Shown here piece after piece: positions 35,386-44,371 of a stretch of 64,000 nt of DNA. The notes under the pieces were generated by a model. The model had not been told where the DNA came from and made no database searches. It saw only the letters and a program-made list of their open reading frames with translations. Position numbers and translations under genes: made by a program. The stretch is from Alphaproteobacteria bacterium (lineage in GTDB: Bacteria > Pseudomonadota > Alphaproteobacteria > UBA8366): positions 1-64,000 of the forward strand of contig JAJFJD010000002.1 in the NCBI GenBank assembly GCA_021774335.1, given 5' to 3'. The stretch's first letter is position 1. Each line of letters opens with the position of its first letter.

Positions 35386-36456
35386 TTACTCTTTGGCCGT
35401 GATGCCGACGATTTTGCCGATGGTGGCGTTCCATTCGGCAGTGCACTTCGCACCGCACCGCTTGGCCCACCGCTTGACCACGACATCCCGCGCGATCTTC
35501 TTCAGCATCGCCTGATCGTCCGTCGTGGGCATGATCGGAACCATGCCGCCAGGCTTGCCTTTGTCGCAGGGGCCTGCCGCGTTGCAGTCCATGCCCTTCT
35601 GATCGAGCGTCTTGGTGAAGGCCCAAGCATCGTCTTCCATTTTCTTGGCTTCGGATAGGATCAGCTTTTGCGTATCGGCGTTCAGGCCTTTCCAGGTGTC
35701 CATGTTGATGGCAGTGAAGGTCGCCGCATAGCCCACGCGAACGCGGATGTTATGCGTGACCACTTGCCACCATTTAGCGTTATAAGCCGGCATCGTGCCG
35801 GTGATGCCGCAGTCCGCAACGCCCTTCTGCAGGGCCGGGACGACCTCGGCGAATGCAATGGTAACGGCGCTCGCATCCAAGCCTTCGATGAAGTCACCGA
35901 GCGTACGGCTGTAGGTGCGGATCTTCTTGCCCTTGAGGTCCTTCAGCGAGATGTTCTTGACGCTGCGGTCGCCCATGTTGCACCACAGCTGTTGGCTCGG
36001 GAATGTGTAGATGTTGATGAGCTTCGCGTTGTACTTGTCGGCGATTTCCCGCTCCAGGATCGGCCGGTAGGCGTTGACCGCCTTGCGGTAGGTGTCGAAA
36101 TCCTGGATGACGCCGGCAAGGTCGATGCCTTCCAGCGCAGGGCTGGCCTTGGCGCTATAGGACGTCAGGGCATGAACGGCGTCATAGGCGCCCTTCTTCA
36201 AGCCCGACATCACTTCGTAGCCTTTGAGTCCCAATTCGGTATACGGCTTGGCATTCGCCGTCAGCTTGCCGCCGGATGCCTTCGGCAATCGCTCGTTCCA
36301 GAACTTGCTTTCGAATTCCTTCCAGTTCTCGAGGAAGCCCCAAGTTCCGACAACTTCGAATTTGAATTTCTGAACCTCCGCCGCGGCGGGCGCGATCGCC
36401 GTTGCGCACAAACCGGCGGCGACAGCCCCGGCCATAAGTACCCGTTGTATTTTCAT
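35386..36456 (-). CDS. dctP: TRAP transporter substrate-binding protein (DctP)
   Basis: 356 residues from ATG 36456, which follows AGGGAG and yields a good signal peptide (LMAGAVAAGLCATAIAPAAA). The mature part has the DctP fold: FEVVGTWGFLENWKEFESKFWNE, and the ligand-binding Arg region KIRTYSRTLGDFIEGLDASAVTIAFAEVVPALQKG. A pair of cysteines in DCNAAGPCDKG near residue 305 is unusual for the family and could form a disulfide. Upstream frames are not convincing. Confidence 0.92.
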   Translation of the reverse strand: MKIQRVLMAGAVAAGLCATAIAPAAAEVQKFKFEVVGTWGFLENWKEFESKFWNERLPKASGGKLTANAKPYTELGLKGYEVMSGLKKGAYDAVHALTSYSAKASPALEGIDLAGVIQDFDTYRKAVNAYRPILEREIADKYNAKLINIYTFPSQQLWCNMGDRSVKNISLKDLKGKKIRTYSRTLGDFIEGLDASAVTIAFAEVVPALQKGVADCGITGTMPAYNAKWWQVVTHNIRVRVGYAATFTAINMDTWKGLNADTQKLILSEAKKMEDDAWAFTKTLDQKGMDCNAAGPCDKGKPGGMVPIMPTTDDQAMLKKIARDVVVKRWAKRCGAKCTAEWNATIGKIVGITAKE

Positions 36457-36775
36457 CGAATGACTCCCTGTAAATCGTCTCGATCTTTTTGATCTTGGAC
36501 TTGATTTCGTCACGTATGATTGGAACCAGCGTGGGTTGAAGCGATACGTCAAAACCGAGCGATTCCATCGAAAATTCCCAGAAATTAAGAAGGTACCACC
36601 CAGGTGGGATCGTCAAGTCAAAATGCCGAGCCGATCACCGTGACACCACACGGGTGAGTTGGACAAATGCTTGCTGCCATGGGTCGTCGGGCCATAGACT
36701 AAACCTGAATTTCAAGGACTTGCCGGCACCGGGTGATTGTCGTGGCCGGCATGCTCATCACAAGGAGAAGACGGT
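36457..36775. other. Divergent promoter region between the TRAP operon and the AhpD-like gene
   Basis: No gene is seen. CCACC-CA-GGTGG, a short inverted repeat, lies at 36596-36607, about 140 bases upstream of dctP. A second inverted repeat pairs 36635-36642 with 36649-36657 around one bulged base. Both are candidates for regulator sites of one or both genes; neither matches a named motif. Confidence 0.35.
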
Positions 36776-37324
36776 ATGCCCCGTGTCAGTGAGATGGGTC
36801 CGGAGAACCTGCCGGAAGACGCGCGTGAAATCTTTCGGCGCTATTGCACGGAATACGGTCCGTTCGAGAATCAGGCGAAGATCTTTGCTCACCGGCCCCC
36901 AGCGGTGCGGCACATCATGGGGCTACTGCTCGATCTGGCCGATGAAGCCGTGCTACCGAAGCGATATTTGGAAATCGCCTTGGTCGTCGTATCGAAGCTT
37001 AATGAATGCACATACTGTGTAGCGCATCATGCACCGCGACTGGCCGGGCAGGGATTCGATCCGGCGGCATCCGAGGGCATCCTCGAGGACGACGTTCCCG
37101 GCTTCGACGAAGTCGATTTGCTGGTCCGCGACTACGCGGTGCAAGTGACCGAAAAACCGCAATACATGCGCGACGCTATTTTCGAGAAACTCCGCGCACA
37201 TTTTTCCGAGGAACAGATTGTCGAGTTGACGCTGCGGATCGGCCTCTGCGGGTTCTTCAACCGTTTTAACGATGCCCTGCAAATCGGCATGGAAGACGCG
37301 GTCGCGCAGGACGCGGCAGAATAG
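36776..37324 (+). CDS. Carboxymuconolactone decarboxylase / AhpD-like protein
   Basis: 182 residues from ATG 36776, which follows AAGGAGAAG. The helical CMD fold carries the thiol motif ECTYCVAHH (CxxC plus His) near residue 81, typical of AhpD-type alkylhydroperoxidases rather than of true lactone decarboxylases, which lack both cysteines. Probably a thiol peroxidase or a catabolic helper of the neighbouring genes. Confidence 0.88.
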   Translation: MPRVSEMGPENLPEDAREIFRRYCTEYGPFENQAKIFAHRPPAVRHIMGLLLDLADEAVLPKRYLEIALVVVSKLNECTYCVAHHAPRLAGQGFDPAASEGILEDDVPGFDEVDLLVRDYAVQVTEKPQYMRDAIFEKLRAHFSEEQIVELTLRIGLCGFFNRFNDALQIGMEDAVAQDAAE

Positions 37325-37358
37325 GGTCGACGATTCCACCCAGCACTCCGCCGCTTTG

Positions 37359-37376
37359 ACTTGCAAATTTGCAAGT
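37359..37376. promoter_or_regulatory. 18-bp perfect palindrome
   Basis: ACTTGCAAATTTGCAAGT, a perfect palindrome without spacer, 34 bases after the AhpD-like gene and 117 bases before the next start. A second inverted repeat, ATCATT-N6-AATGAT, follows at 37381-37398. These look like operator sites for the small gene downstream. Confidence 0.5.
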
Positions 37377-37492
37377 GGTTATCATTTGCATTAATGATTT
37401 GCTCGAAATTCAAAATCAATGCAGCGATAAAGTGCTGTTGCGGCGTGGGGGCGTGGCCGGTCGGGAAAATCAAGGAAAGCACAGGGGAAATC

Positions 37493-37747
37493 ATGTGTAG
37501 AAGTATCGGAAAAGATGGGCGGTTTTCGTGCAAGAAGGCGGTCTTGAATGCCTACCGCAATCTTCGGATGACCGGGCTTACCGACCCGGACGCCTTTTAT
37601 GCGGCCGTGCGGGTTTACCGGCATTATCACCCTGAGATTACGACCGGTGACGCGAATTTCCGGGTTGCCGATTGGATCGGCGAGGTCGAAACGGAATATA
37701 CCGGCCCGCTTCACCAGTCGAGGACTGGACCGAAAGCACTCTCTTAG
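37493..37747 (+). CDS. Small hypothetical protein
   Basis: 84 residues from ATG 37493, chosen because AGGGGAAA precedes it; the frame is open further upstream but without a good site. Soluble, with the block DPDAFYAAVRVYRHYHPEIT in the middle and two cysteines near the start. No family recognised, although the pattern is alphaproteobacterial in style. It lies downstream of two palindromes and its stop overlaps that of the convergent cyclase gene by four bases. Confidence 0.6.
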   Translation: MCRSIGKDGRFSCKKAVLNAYRNLRMTGLTDPDAFYAAVRVYRHYHPEITTGDANFRVADWIGEVETEYTGPLHQSRTGPKALS

Positions 37748-39408
37748 AGACCGAGGATTTCGGCCAGCTTTGCCGTGTCATCGACTGCGAAAATTTCGAG
37801 CTCTTTATCACGGCCGCGGATCGGGGCTTTATGTAGCGCGAAGCGGTTGAGATCGAGACCTGACGTGTCGGCGACGGCGCGGGAGACGACGACCGAACAT
37901 TCGTAGGTCTTCGTGAGTGCTTCCAGACGGGCCGCGATATTGACGTTGTCGCCGACTGCAGTGAGGGTTGGTGCGTCGGGCGGACCCATCGTCCCCACGA
38001 TTGCATCGCCACAGTGAATCCCGATTCCCATGCGTAGTGACTGGCCGAGTTCTGTCCCCAGGGATTCGTTCAGGCGGGCAAGTCGCAGGTTGAGGGCGAC
38101 TGCACCTTCCAAGGCTTCGCGGCAGCCGGCTTCGACGCCGGATTGGAGCCCGTAGATCGCCATCAATCCGTCACCGTTGAATTGCGCATAGTGGCCGGCG
38201 GTTTCTCGCAGTCCCGCCGACATTTCCGCGAAGAATTGGTTGAGGATGAACACCGTGTCATAGGGCAGCAGCCGCTCGCCGAGCGCCGTCGAATCCCGCA
38301 AATCGAGGAACATGACGACGGCGGCCTGCTCCTGGCCCTGCACGCTGCCGAGTTGTCGCGCCGCCTGTGCCGTCGCGGTTGGCGGTAGCAAAGGGACAAT
38401 CGACGTGTCCCGGCGCGGGCGCGTTTGGCAGGCGAGGCGAACATTCTCCGGTGCTTCGATCCGGTGCAGGGCTAGCGCCTCGGTCTCGTTCGGCGTGGGC
38501 AGTGCTTGTCCACCGTCGCTTACCCGGACCCGGCAGGTGGTGCATCGGCCGCGGCCGCCGCAAACCGAGGCATGCGGAATGCCGGCGGCGCGGATCGCCT
38601 CCAGCATGGTAGTTCCGACCGATGCCGTGACCAGGGCACCGGACGGCATGTGCAGCCGATAGGCGCCGATCCGGCTGCGGACCGTGCGGCGGATTTGTCG
38701 GGCAACCAGGACTGCGATCAGCAGGGCGGCCATGACCGTCAGGGTGATCGGCTCCAATCGGGCGTGAATTTCCGCCATCGATGGGTCACTGGGCTTCAGC
38801 GCGCCGAAAATTGCCGCCGTCCAGCCCGGTTGTGCATCAGCCGCGTCCACCGCAAGACCCGCGCGCACGAACCCCATGAGCGCCAGGGTCGGCAGCAAGG
38901 TTGCGCCGAGGAACAGATAGGGTTGCGCCGACGGATACCATTTCTTCAAGCGCAGCCAGAAATGGAGACCGACCACCATATGACCCCAGACTATCGCCAT
39001 AAGCAGGATCTGTTTTGCCGTACCAGCCGGATTCTGCCAAAGGATCGTCACGATCTGCGGATAGGTGACGTCAATATCGAGGAGTTCGAGCCGTGCCCGG
39101 GTGCCGATGATGTGGGCGGCGGCGAGCGGCAGCATCAGCAGGCCGAAACCGAGTTGGATCGCTTCCCACGGTTTAAGGCGCAAATTGCTGCGCTGATAGA
39201 GCGACCAGAGGGCCAGCAGGAAGTGGGTTAAAAGGGAGGCATACAGAAGGAATGTCCCGACCGGATGATGCCACAGGGGCGTCACGGTCTTGCGCACGGC
39301 CTCCATCGCGTCGAGCGACAGCAGCCCGGCGGCATGATTGAAAAAATGAAGGGTGACGAAGAGGGCCAGGACGAGGCCGGTTATCAACCGCAATCGTCGT
39401 ATTAGCAT
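37744..39408 (-). CDS. Membrane cyclase with a heme-type anchor and a [2Fe-2S] ferredoxin domain
   Basis: 554 residues in three parts. Residues 1-240: about six membrane helices with conserved-looking histidines (HFFNH, HH at 47-48, THF, AHII, GHMVVGLHF), like the diheme cytochrome-b anchor of succinate dehydrogenase. Residues 250-340: plant-type ferredoxin with Cys283, 289, 292 (CGGRGRCTTC) and Cys327. Residues 360-550: class III nucleotide cyclase with metal ligands Asp369 (FLDLRDST) and Asp413 (NGDG) and the transition-state pair Asn490 and Arg494. It should make cAMP, or possibly cGMP, in response to quinone-pool or electron flow. Sinorhizobium CyaC is a known redox-regulated cyclase with such an anchor. 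Confidence 0.9.
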   Translation of the reverse strand: MLIRRLRLITGLVLALFVTLHFFNHAAGLLSLDAMEAVRKTVTPLWHHPVGTFLLYASLLTHFLLALWSLYQRSNLRLKPWEAIQLGFGLLMLPLAAAHIIGTRARLELLDIDVTYPQIVTILWQNPAGTAKQILLMAIVWGHMVVGLHFWLRLKKWYPSAQPYLFLGATLLPTLALMGFVRAGLAVDAADAQPGWTAAIFGALKPSDPSMAEIHARLEPITLTVMAALLIAVLVARQIRRTVRSRIGAYRLHMPSGALVTASVGTTMLEAIRAAGIPHASVCGGRGRCTTCRVRVSDGGQALPTPNETEALALHRIEAPENVRLACQTRPRRDTSIVPLLPPTATAQAARQLGSVQGQEQAAVVMFLDLRDSTALGERLLPYDTVFILNQFFAEMSAGLRETAGHYAQFNGDGLMAIYGLQSGVEAGCREALEGAVALNLRLARLNESLGTELGQSLRMGIGIHCGDAIVGTMGPPDAPTLTAVGDNVNIAARLEALTKTYECSVVVSRAVADTSGLDLNRFALHKAPIRGRDKELEIFAVDDTAKLAEILGL

Positions 39409-39502
39409 GGCATGGTCATCGGCGTTTTCCCCCCGCGCGCGCGGCGCTGTCGCGAATTTAGTGTACTCTTTTAAGGTCTAACCGCCGACCCGGGAGAATA
39501 GT

Positions 39503-41002
39503 ATGACGCAGCCGACCAATCTGATCTTGTTTATGGCGGACAATCATTTCCGCGATTACGCTGGCTGCTATGGGCACGCCGTGGCGCAGACACCGACGAT
39601 CGATCGGATTGCCGCGTCCGGCGTACGGTTTTCCAAGGCCTACGCGGCATCGGCGGTGTGTTGTCCGGCTCGCGCGGCCATCGCGACTGGCCGGTTTCCG
39701 CACCAGACGGGATATTGGGACAACTCGCTGGTCTATGACGGAAAGATTCCGAGTTGGCACGGTCGCCTGCGGGAGCAGGGGCATACGGTAACCTCGATCG
39801 GGAAGCTGCATTATCTGGAGGAGGGGCCGGATTACGGCTTCACGGAGTCCCAGATTCCGATGCATATCGTGGAAAGCCGTGGCGCCCTGTTCGGGTTGCT
39901 GCGCGCGACACCGGAAGGCGAACGTGTGCGGCCGTCGCCACGGTTGCAGTACAGCAGGACCGGGATCGGCGACGACACCGACTATGTCGTCTACGACCGG
40001 GAGATCACCGAGAAATCTATTGCATGGCTCAACGAGCATTCCGCCCGGACCGACAAACCCTGGGTGTTGTTCGTCTCCTATACCGCACCGCACCCGCCCT
40101 TCGTGGTGCCGCAGCGGCTGATGGACCTGTATCCGCCGGAAGCCATGCCGTTGCCGCCGCAGTTCCGAGCGGACGAGCAACCGCACCACCCGGCGGTCGA
40201 TCATATCCGGCGTCTGCATGATTTCGAAGGCCTCGCGACCGAGGACTTTGTGCGCCGAACGGTGGCCGGCTACTGCGCATTGATCACGCATATGGATGAG
40301 CAGATCGGCGCGGTCATGCGCGTCGCCGAAGATCTTGGTCTGTTGGAGAACACTCGGGTTCTGTACACGTCCGACCATGGCGAGGCGGCAGGGCATCACG
40401 GATTGTTTGCCAAGTCGATCGTCTACGATCATTCGATCAGCGTGCCGTTCGTCATGGCGGGTTCGGGAATTGAACCCGGTGGCGTGGTCGATCAGATCGT
40501 CAATCATGTGGATCTGTTCCCAACGATCGTCGAAACCGTCGGCGGGCAGCTCGCGGCGGACGATGACGATCTGATGGGCGTTTCGCTGTGGCCGGCGATC
40601 AGCGGTGCTGAATCCGACCGGATCGGTTTCAGCGAATATCACGGACACGGCTCGAAAAGCGGCATGTATGCGCTGCGGCGCGGTCGGTACAAACTTCTGT
40701 ATTTCGTCGATATGCCTCTGCAGGTATTCGATCTGGAGTCCGATCCGGGCGAAACCAACGATATCTCGGCGACGGAGGAAGGCCGTCGTCAGGCCGAGGC
40801 ATTGGAGGCCGAGCTTCGCACCATCTTGGATCCGGAGGCGGTCGACAGGCGGGCGAAAGAAGATCAGCGGATGCAGATCGAACGCATGGGCGGCGTCGAG
40901 GCTTGCTTGAGCAAGGGCAACTACCTCAACAATCCCGTGCCGGGGAAGGAGCCCGAATTGTTCGGTTTCGACGGCAAGGATGGCTCACAGGACCGAGCCT
41001 GA
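39503..41002 (+). CDS. Type I sulfatase
   Basis: 499 residues, no signal peptide. The formylglycine motif is Cys53-Cys-Pro-Ala-Arg57 followed by AAIATGRFPHQTG, so Cys53 is the residue converted. Calcium ligands are expected at Asp13 (LFMADNHF) and in YTSDHGEAAGHHGLF near residue 290. It hydrolyses a sulfate ester or, in related enzymes, a phosphonate monoester or choline sulfate. Divergent from the cyclase gene. No formylglycine-generating enzyme is adjacent. Confidence 0.92.
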   Translation: MTQPTNLILFMADNHFRDYAGCYGHAVAQTPTIDRIAASGVRFSKAYAASAVCCPARAAIATGRFPHQTGYWDNSLVYDGKIPSWHGRLREQGHTVTSIGKLHYLEEGPDYGFTESQIPMHIVESRGALFGLLRATPEGERVRPSPRLQYSRTGIGDDTDYVVYDREITEKSIAWLNEHSARTDKPWVLFVSYTAPHPPFVVPQRLMDLYPPEAMPLPPQFRADEQPHHPAVDHIRRLHDFEGLATEDFVRRTVAGYCALITHMDEQIGAVMRVAEDLGLLENTRVLYTSDHGEAAGHHGLFAKSIVYDHSISVPFVMAGSGIEPGGVVDQIVNHVDLFPTIVETVGGQLAADDDDLMGVSLWPAISGAESDRIGFSEYHGHGSKSGMYALRRGRYKLLYFVDMPLQVFDLESDPGETNDISATEEGRRQAEALEAELRTILDPEAVDRRAKEDQRMQIERMGGVEACLSKGNYLNNPVPGKEPELFGFDGKDGSQDRA

Positions 41003-41018
41003 AAGCGAATATATCCGC

Positions 41019-42650
41019 CTACCAGCCGTCCTCGACGTCGCGGACCGATGTTTCCGGAATGAGGTTCTTCTGTTGGCGTTCTAGGGTAAGCCGGCCATTT
41101 TCCAAGTAGTCGCCCGCTGCGGCGCGTTGCGCGGCTTCGTCCCATACCTCGGTCCAGTCGCCGAGCGAGTACCCGAACCATGGATTGGTCGCCTGCACCG
41201 GCGGCAAGCCGAGCTTGTCCCATAGCACCTTGGCGCGTTCCATATACTCCTTCGTCGGCAGAGCGAGCGGCGGCATGTCGCTTTTCATCGTCGCATCGAT
41301 CAACAGCGTCGAATCTTCCTCACCACTATGCTCACGCTTCGGTCCGTGGCCTTGTCCCCGATGTTCAAGGATTTGCACGTCCTCGACTGGGTTGTGCCGG
41401 TAGGCCATGGCCCAGAGCAGGGCGTCCGAATTGTCGGGATCGATATCCTCGTCGACTGCGATGCAGATCTTGCTGCAATCGCCCTTGAAGGACGCGGTGC
41501 CGTACAGTGCCCGCCAGATTTCCGTCCTGGGCACGCCTTTCTCGAAGGTAATGATGCTGACCCGCAGCAAGCCAGTCAGGGGTTCGTGCAGCGAGACTTT
41601 CGTCACGCCACGCACTGACAGCGTGTTCTGCAGATGTGCCAGGAAGAGTGGCTCATACGCGACCTTTTTCATCACGCTGGATTCGCTGGGCGCCACCTGA
41701 CTGATATAGGACGGGATGACCGGCTTCGCCTTGCGCGTTATCGCGGTCACTTGCATCGGCATGTTGAATTCTTCCAGTGCCACATGGCCGTGCGATTCGC
41801 CGAACGGACCTTCGGGTTCGACATTTTCGGTGTCGATCAGGCCCTCGATGACGAGTTCGGATTCGGCAGGAACGAGTAGATCGATCGTCTTGGCTTTCAC
41901 CATGTTGATCGGCGCGCCGGCCAGGCCGCCGGCGACGTCCACCTCGTCCATGCCGACCGGTAGTTTCTGCGGTCCCATGAACGCTACATAGGGTGGGCAG
42001 CCGAGCACGATAGCGCAGGGCATCTTCTCGCCGCGTTCCTTGAATTTCTGATAGTGCACATAGCCGCCGGCACCGCCGACCCGCGTCGCCATCCGGACGA
42101 CAAGCCGGTCCGGCGCCTTGAGACCACATCGATAGGTTCCCATGTTCTGCACGCCGGTTTCGGGATCGCGCGTGACCGTATTGGTCGAGGTGAGTGTCGG
42201 CGCACTGTCGAAGCCCGGCGTCGAAACGGGAATCGGCAGGTCGTCCAGACCGTTGCCTTCGCCCAGCAGATCGTCGCCCGTCAGGACTACTTCGTGGCAG
42301 GGGGCGTCCTTGACGATCACCGGCGGAATCGGATTGGCGATTGCGGCTTGCCATTTCGGACCGATCTCCTCGACCGGAACTTCCATGCCTTCGCTATAGA
42401 CGGCGGGGTTCGCAGCGAGGGCGCCCACCACGACGGGGATGTCGTAGGCGCGGCCCTTGCCGTCCTTGATGTTCGTGAAGAGAAACGCCTTGCGGTCGCT
42501 TTCGGCCATCCCGCCGCAGAATTGCCATCGCACCAACGGGTGCATCTCTGCGTCTTTGTCCACCGGTTCGTCGATGGTCTGCAACAGGCCGGCGTCATCC
42601 AGCGCTTTCAGATGTTCCTGGAGATCCCTATACGGGTGCTTGGCGGTCAT
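41019..42650 (-). CDS. UbiD family decarboxylase
   Basis: 543 residues, the size of UbiD proteins that use prenylated FMN. Clear blocks are VQNMGTYRCGLKAPDRLVVRM and HYQKFKERGEKMPCAIVLG in the first half, EPEGPFGESHGHVALEE (with the catalytic Glu region) in the middle, and the C-terminal VWDKLGLP. It decarboxylates or carboxylates an aromatic or unsaturated acid. No ubiX-like prenyltransferase gene lies in the window. Convergent with the sulfatase, 16 bases apart. Confidence 0.92.
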   Translation of the reverse strand: MTAKHPYRDLQEHLKALDDAGLLQTIDEPVDKDAEMHPLVRWQFCGGMAESDRKAFLFTNIKDGKGRAYDIPVVVGALAANPAVYSEGMEVPVEEIGPKWQAAIANPIPPVIVKDAPCHEVVLTGDDLLGEGNGLDDLPIPVSTPGFDSAPTLTSTNTVTRDPETGVQNMGTYRCGLKAPDRLVVRMATRVGGAGGYVHYQKFKERGEKMPCAIVLGCPPYVAFMGPQKLPVGMDEVDVAGGLAGAPINMVKAKTIDLLVPAESELVIEGLIDTENVEPEGPFGESHGHVALEEFNMPMQVTAITRKAKPVIPSYISQVAPSESSVMKKVAYEPLFLAHLQNTLSVRGVTKVSLHEPLTGLLRVSIITFEKGVPRTEIWRALYGTASFKGDCSKICIAVDEDIDPDNSDALLWAMAYRHNPVEDVQILEHRGQGHGPKREHSGEEDSTLLIDATMKSDMPPLALPTKEYMERAKVLWDKLGLPPVQATNPWFGYSLGDWTEVWDEAAQRAAAGDYLENGRLTLERQQKNLIPETSVRDVEDGW

Positions 42651-42696
42651 GCGGATGGCCCCGTTATTTTTGTTGATACGGCTGTCTTACGAACAG

Positions 42697-42726
42697 CGAA
42701 CCGCCAACTGTAGAGTCGGCGGTTCG
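42697..42726. terminator. Hairpin between the VOC and UbiD genes
   Basis: Perfect 9-bp stem (42697-42705 with 42718-42726, CGAACCGCC and its complement) and a loop that can pair further (ACT with AGT). It lies after the VOC gene's stop in the minus direction. There is no T-run, so it may attenuate rather than end the transcript. Confidence 0.4.
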
Positions 42727-42778
42727 GATAGTTTGGCACGAACCGCAGGGTTCGCGAAACGTACTCGGCGGAGCCGGC

Positions 42779-43219
42779 TTACCACTCGCCGGTGTTCGGC
42801 ATGGATTCCCATGGCTCCTGAGGGGGCAGATGCTCGCCCTTCTGAAGGAGTTCGATCGAGATGCCGTCGGGGGAGCGGACGAAGGCCATATGACCGTCAC
42901 GCGGCGGGCGGTTAATGGTCACGCCCTTATCCATCAACCGTTGGCACAGGTCGTAGATGTTATCCACATTGTAGGCGAGATGGCCGAAATTGCGGCCACC
43001 GGTATAGTCTTCCGGATCCCAGTTATAAGTGAGCTCCACCAACGGGCTCCGCGTTTCGGTGGCGCGCTCCGCGTCATCGGTTCCGGCGAGGAAGACCAAC
43101 GTGAAACGCCCTTTCTCGCTTTCGCGGCGGCGGACCTCCACCAGTCCAAGCTTGTTACAGTAAAAATCAAGCGATGCCTCAAGGTCCTTCACGCGGACCA
43201 TCGTGTGCAGGTATTCCAT
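42779..43219 (-). CDS. gloA: VOC family protein, lactoylglutathione-lyase type
   Basis: 146 residues. The glyoxalase I pattern is nearly complete: [20 protein letters not shown] with the first metal His, [32 protein letters not shown] with a metal Glu and His, and [16 protein letters not shown] with the last Glu. This fits conversion of the glutathione-methylglyoxal adduct to lactoylglutathione, although other VOC dioxygenases or isomerases share much of the pattern. Confidence 0.82.
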   Translation of the reverse strand: MEYLHTMVRVKDLEASLDFYCNKLGLVEVRRRESEKGRFTLVFLAGTDDAERATETRSPLVELTYNWDPEDYTGGRNFGHLAYNVDNIYDLCQRLMDKGVTINRPPRDGHMAFVRSPDGISIELLQKGEHLPPQEPWESMPNTGEW

Positions 43220-43310
43220 GCAAACCCTCCTATTTTCCTAAAGATAGTAACTGCACCCGGGGTATTGAAAGTCAAATCTGCGTTGTCGTATTCCAGGCCA
43301 ATTGGGGTGG

Positions 43311-44183
43311 TTAGGGTTGCTGGGCGGCTATCATCTTGAGAAAGCCAACGACATCGCTCGTGTTCCCGAGGCGGAGCGAGGCTTTGGATGGCCGTGGTTT
43401 CTGCGCGACCATGATTCCGAGGCCGTTGTCGGGTAAGGCAGCGAACACGTCCTCGTCCGTTTGATCGTCGCCGAGAAAAACCGGAAACACCGTGCTGTTC
43501 GCCGGCTGCAGCCTCTCAATGAGCCACATCGCGGCGTATCCCTTGTTCCAATCGATGTCCGGAATAAATTCGACGACGTATTTCCCTTTCTTCGTACGGA
43601 GACGCGGGTGTTTTTTTAGAGTTTCCGCGATTACTTTCTCAACCGCCGGAATGTCGGTGTCTGCCGCCAGGCGTGTATGAACGGCCACCGAATAGGTTTT
43701 CCCTTCGACCAAAACACCGGGGAGCTCGGCGAGGTTGCCTTCGAGTGATGTGATTGTCTGTCGAATCTCGGGAAGGAATTCGGTTCCTTCGATATGGCTG
43801 AACGAATTGTCGGCTGGTCCAGCGATATCGAAGCCGTGGCTGCCGGCGTAATAGAGAGAGCCCAGGCCAACGCGCTTCTGGACATCGTGTCTATCCCGGC
43901 CGCTGATGATCGCCACCGGATACCGGGCGCTCAAATCGCACAAGACCTGCCGGGTTTCGGCTGAAAGGTGGGCATCATCCGGCCTGTCCACGATCGGGGT
44001 CAGGGTCCCATCGTAATCCAGCAGTAACACGAGCTCGAACCCGCACGAGGCCGATCGCACGCGATCCGCCAGCGCTTTTGCGGTGATGTGTTGCGGCACA
44101 TCTTCTTTGTGGCCCACGTGCTTTTTTCCTTGCGGCTGTGCGGGAAGCGGCCAAAATCGATTGTCAGGGTTATCCTTCGGCAT
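43311..44183 (-). CDS. otsB: Trehalose-6-phosphate phosphatase
   Basis: 290 residues, HAD superfamily. Nucleophile motif LLLDYDGTLTPIVDRPDDA near residue 53, motif II VAIISGRDRHDV near residue 93, YYAGSHGFDI, and motif IV FLGDDQTDEDVF near residue 237. Converts trehalose 6-phosphate to trehalose, an osmoprotectant. No otsA synthase gene is in the window. About 40 residues at the N-terminus precede the core. It is a single gene. Confidence 0.93.
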   Translation of the reverse strand: MPKDNPDNRFWPLPAQPQGKKHVGHKEDVPQHITAKALADRVRSASCGFELVLLLDYDGTLTPIVDRPDDAHLSAETRQVLCDLSARYPVAIISGRDRHDVQKRVGLGSLYYAGSHGFDIAGPADNSFSHIEGTEFLPEIRQTITSLEGNLAELPGVLVEGKTYSVAVHTRLAADTDIPAVEKVIAETLKKHPRLRTKKGKYVVEFIPDIDWNKGYAAMWLIERLQPANSTVFPVFLGDDQTDEDVFAALPDNGLGIMVAQKPRPSKASLRLGNTSDVVGFLKMIAAQQP

Positions 44184-44305
44184 GCTGAAAATTGCCAGCC
44201 AAAACTGCCCTTTTTTGCGGGTGGTTGGGCCGCCTTGCGCGCGGTATCGCGAGAAGGGGTATAATGGGATTTCCCAGCTGTGGGCGGTATAGGTAATCTA
44301 AGGTT

Positions 44306-44333
44306 CGGCGGGCCGGTTGCATCCGGGCCGCCG
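44306..44333. other. GC-rich hairpin in the leader of the molybdenum hydroxylase operon
   Basis: 44306-44316 pairs with 44323-44333 at 10 of 11 bases around a six-base loop. A smaller inverted repeat, CGGTA-N5-TACCG, follows at 44334-44348, ending 23 bases before the first start codon. It could end transcription from the left or form a regulatory leader; it does not fit the molybdenum-cofactor riboswitch pattern as far as I can see. Confidence 0.35.
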
Positions 44334-44371
44334 CGGTATATTTTACCGGAACAAGGGATCAGAGGAGCATT

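Noticed and set aside
36182-36616. Minus-strand frame overlapping the dctP start region
   Set aside because: Out of frame with dctP, no ribosome site or family pattern; the dctP signal peptide fits the other frame.
40451-40480. GGTTC...GAACCC stretch resembling a tRNA T-arm
   Set aside because: It lies inside the sulfatase coding sequence in a conserved part and no acceptor or anticodon arm can be built around it.
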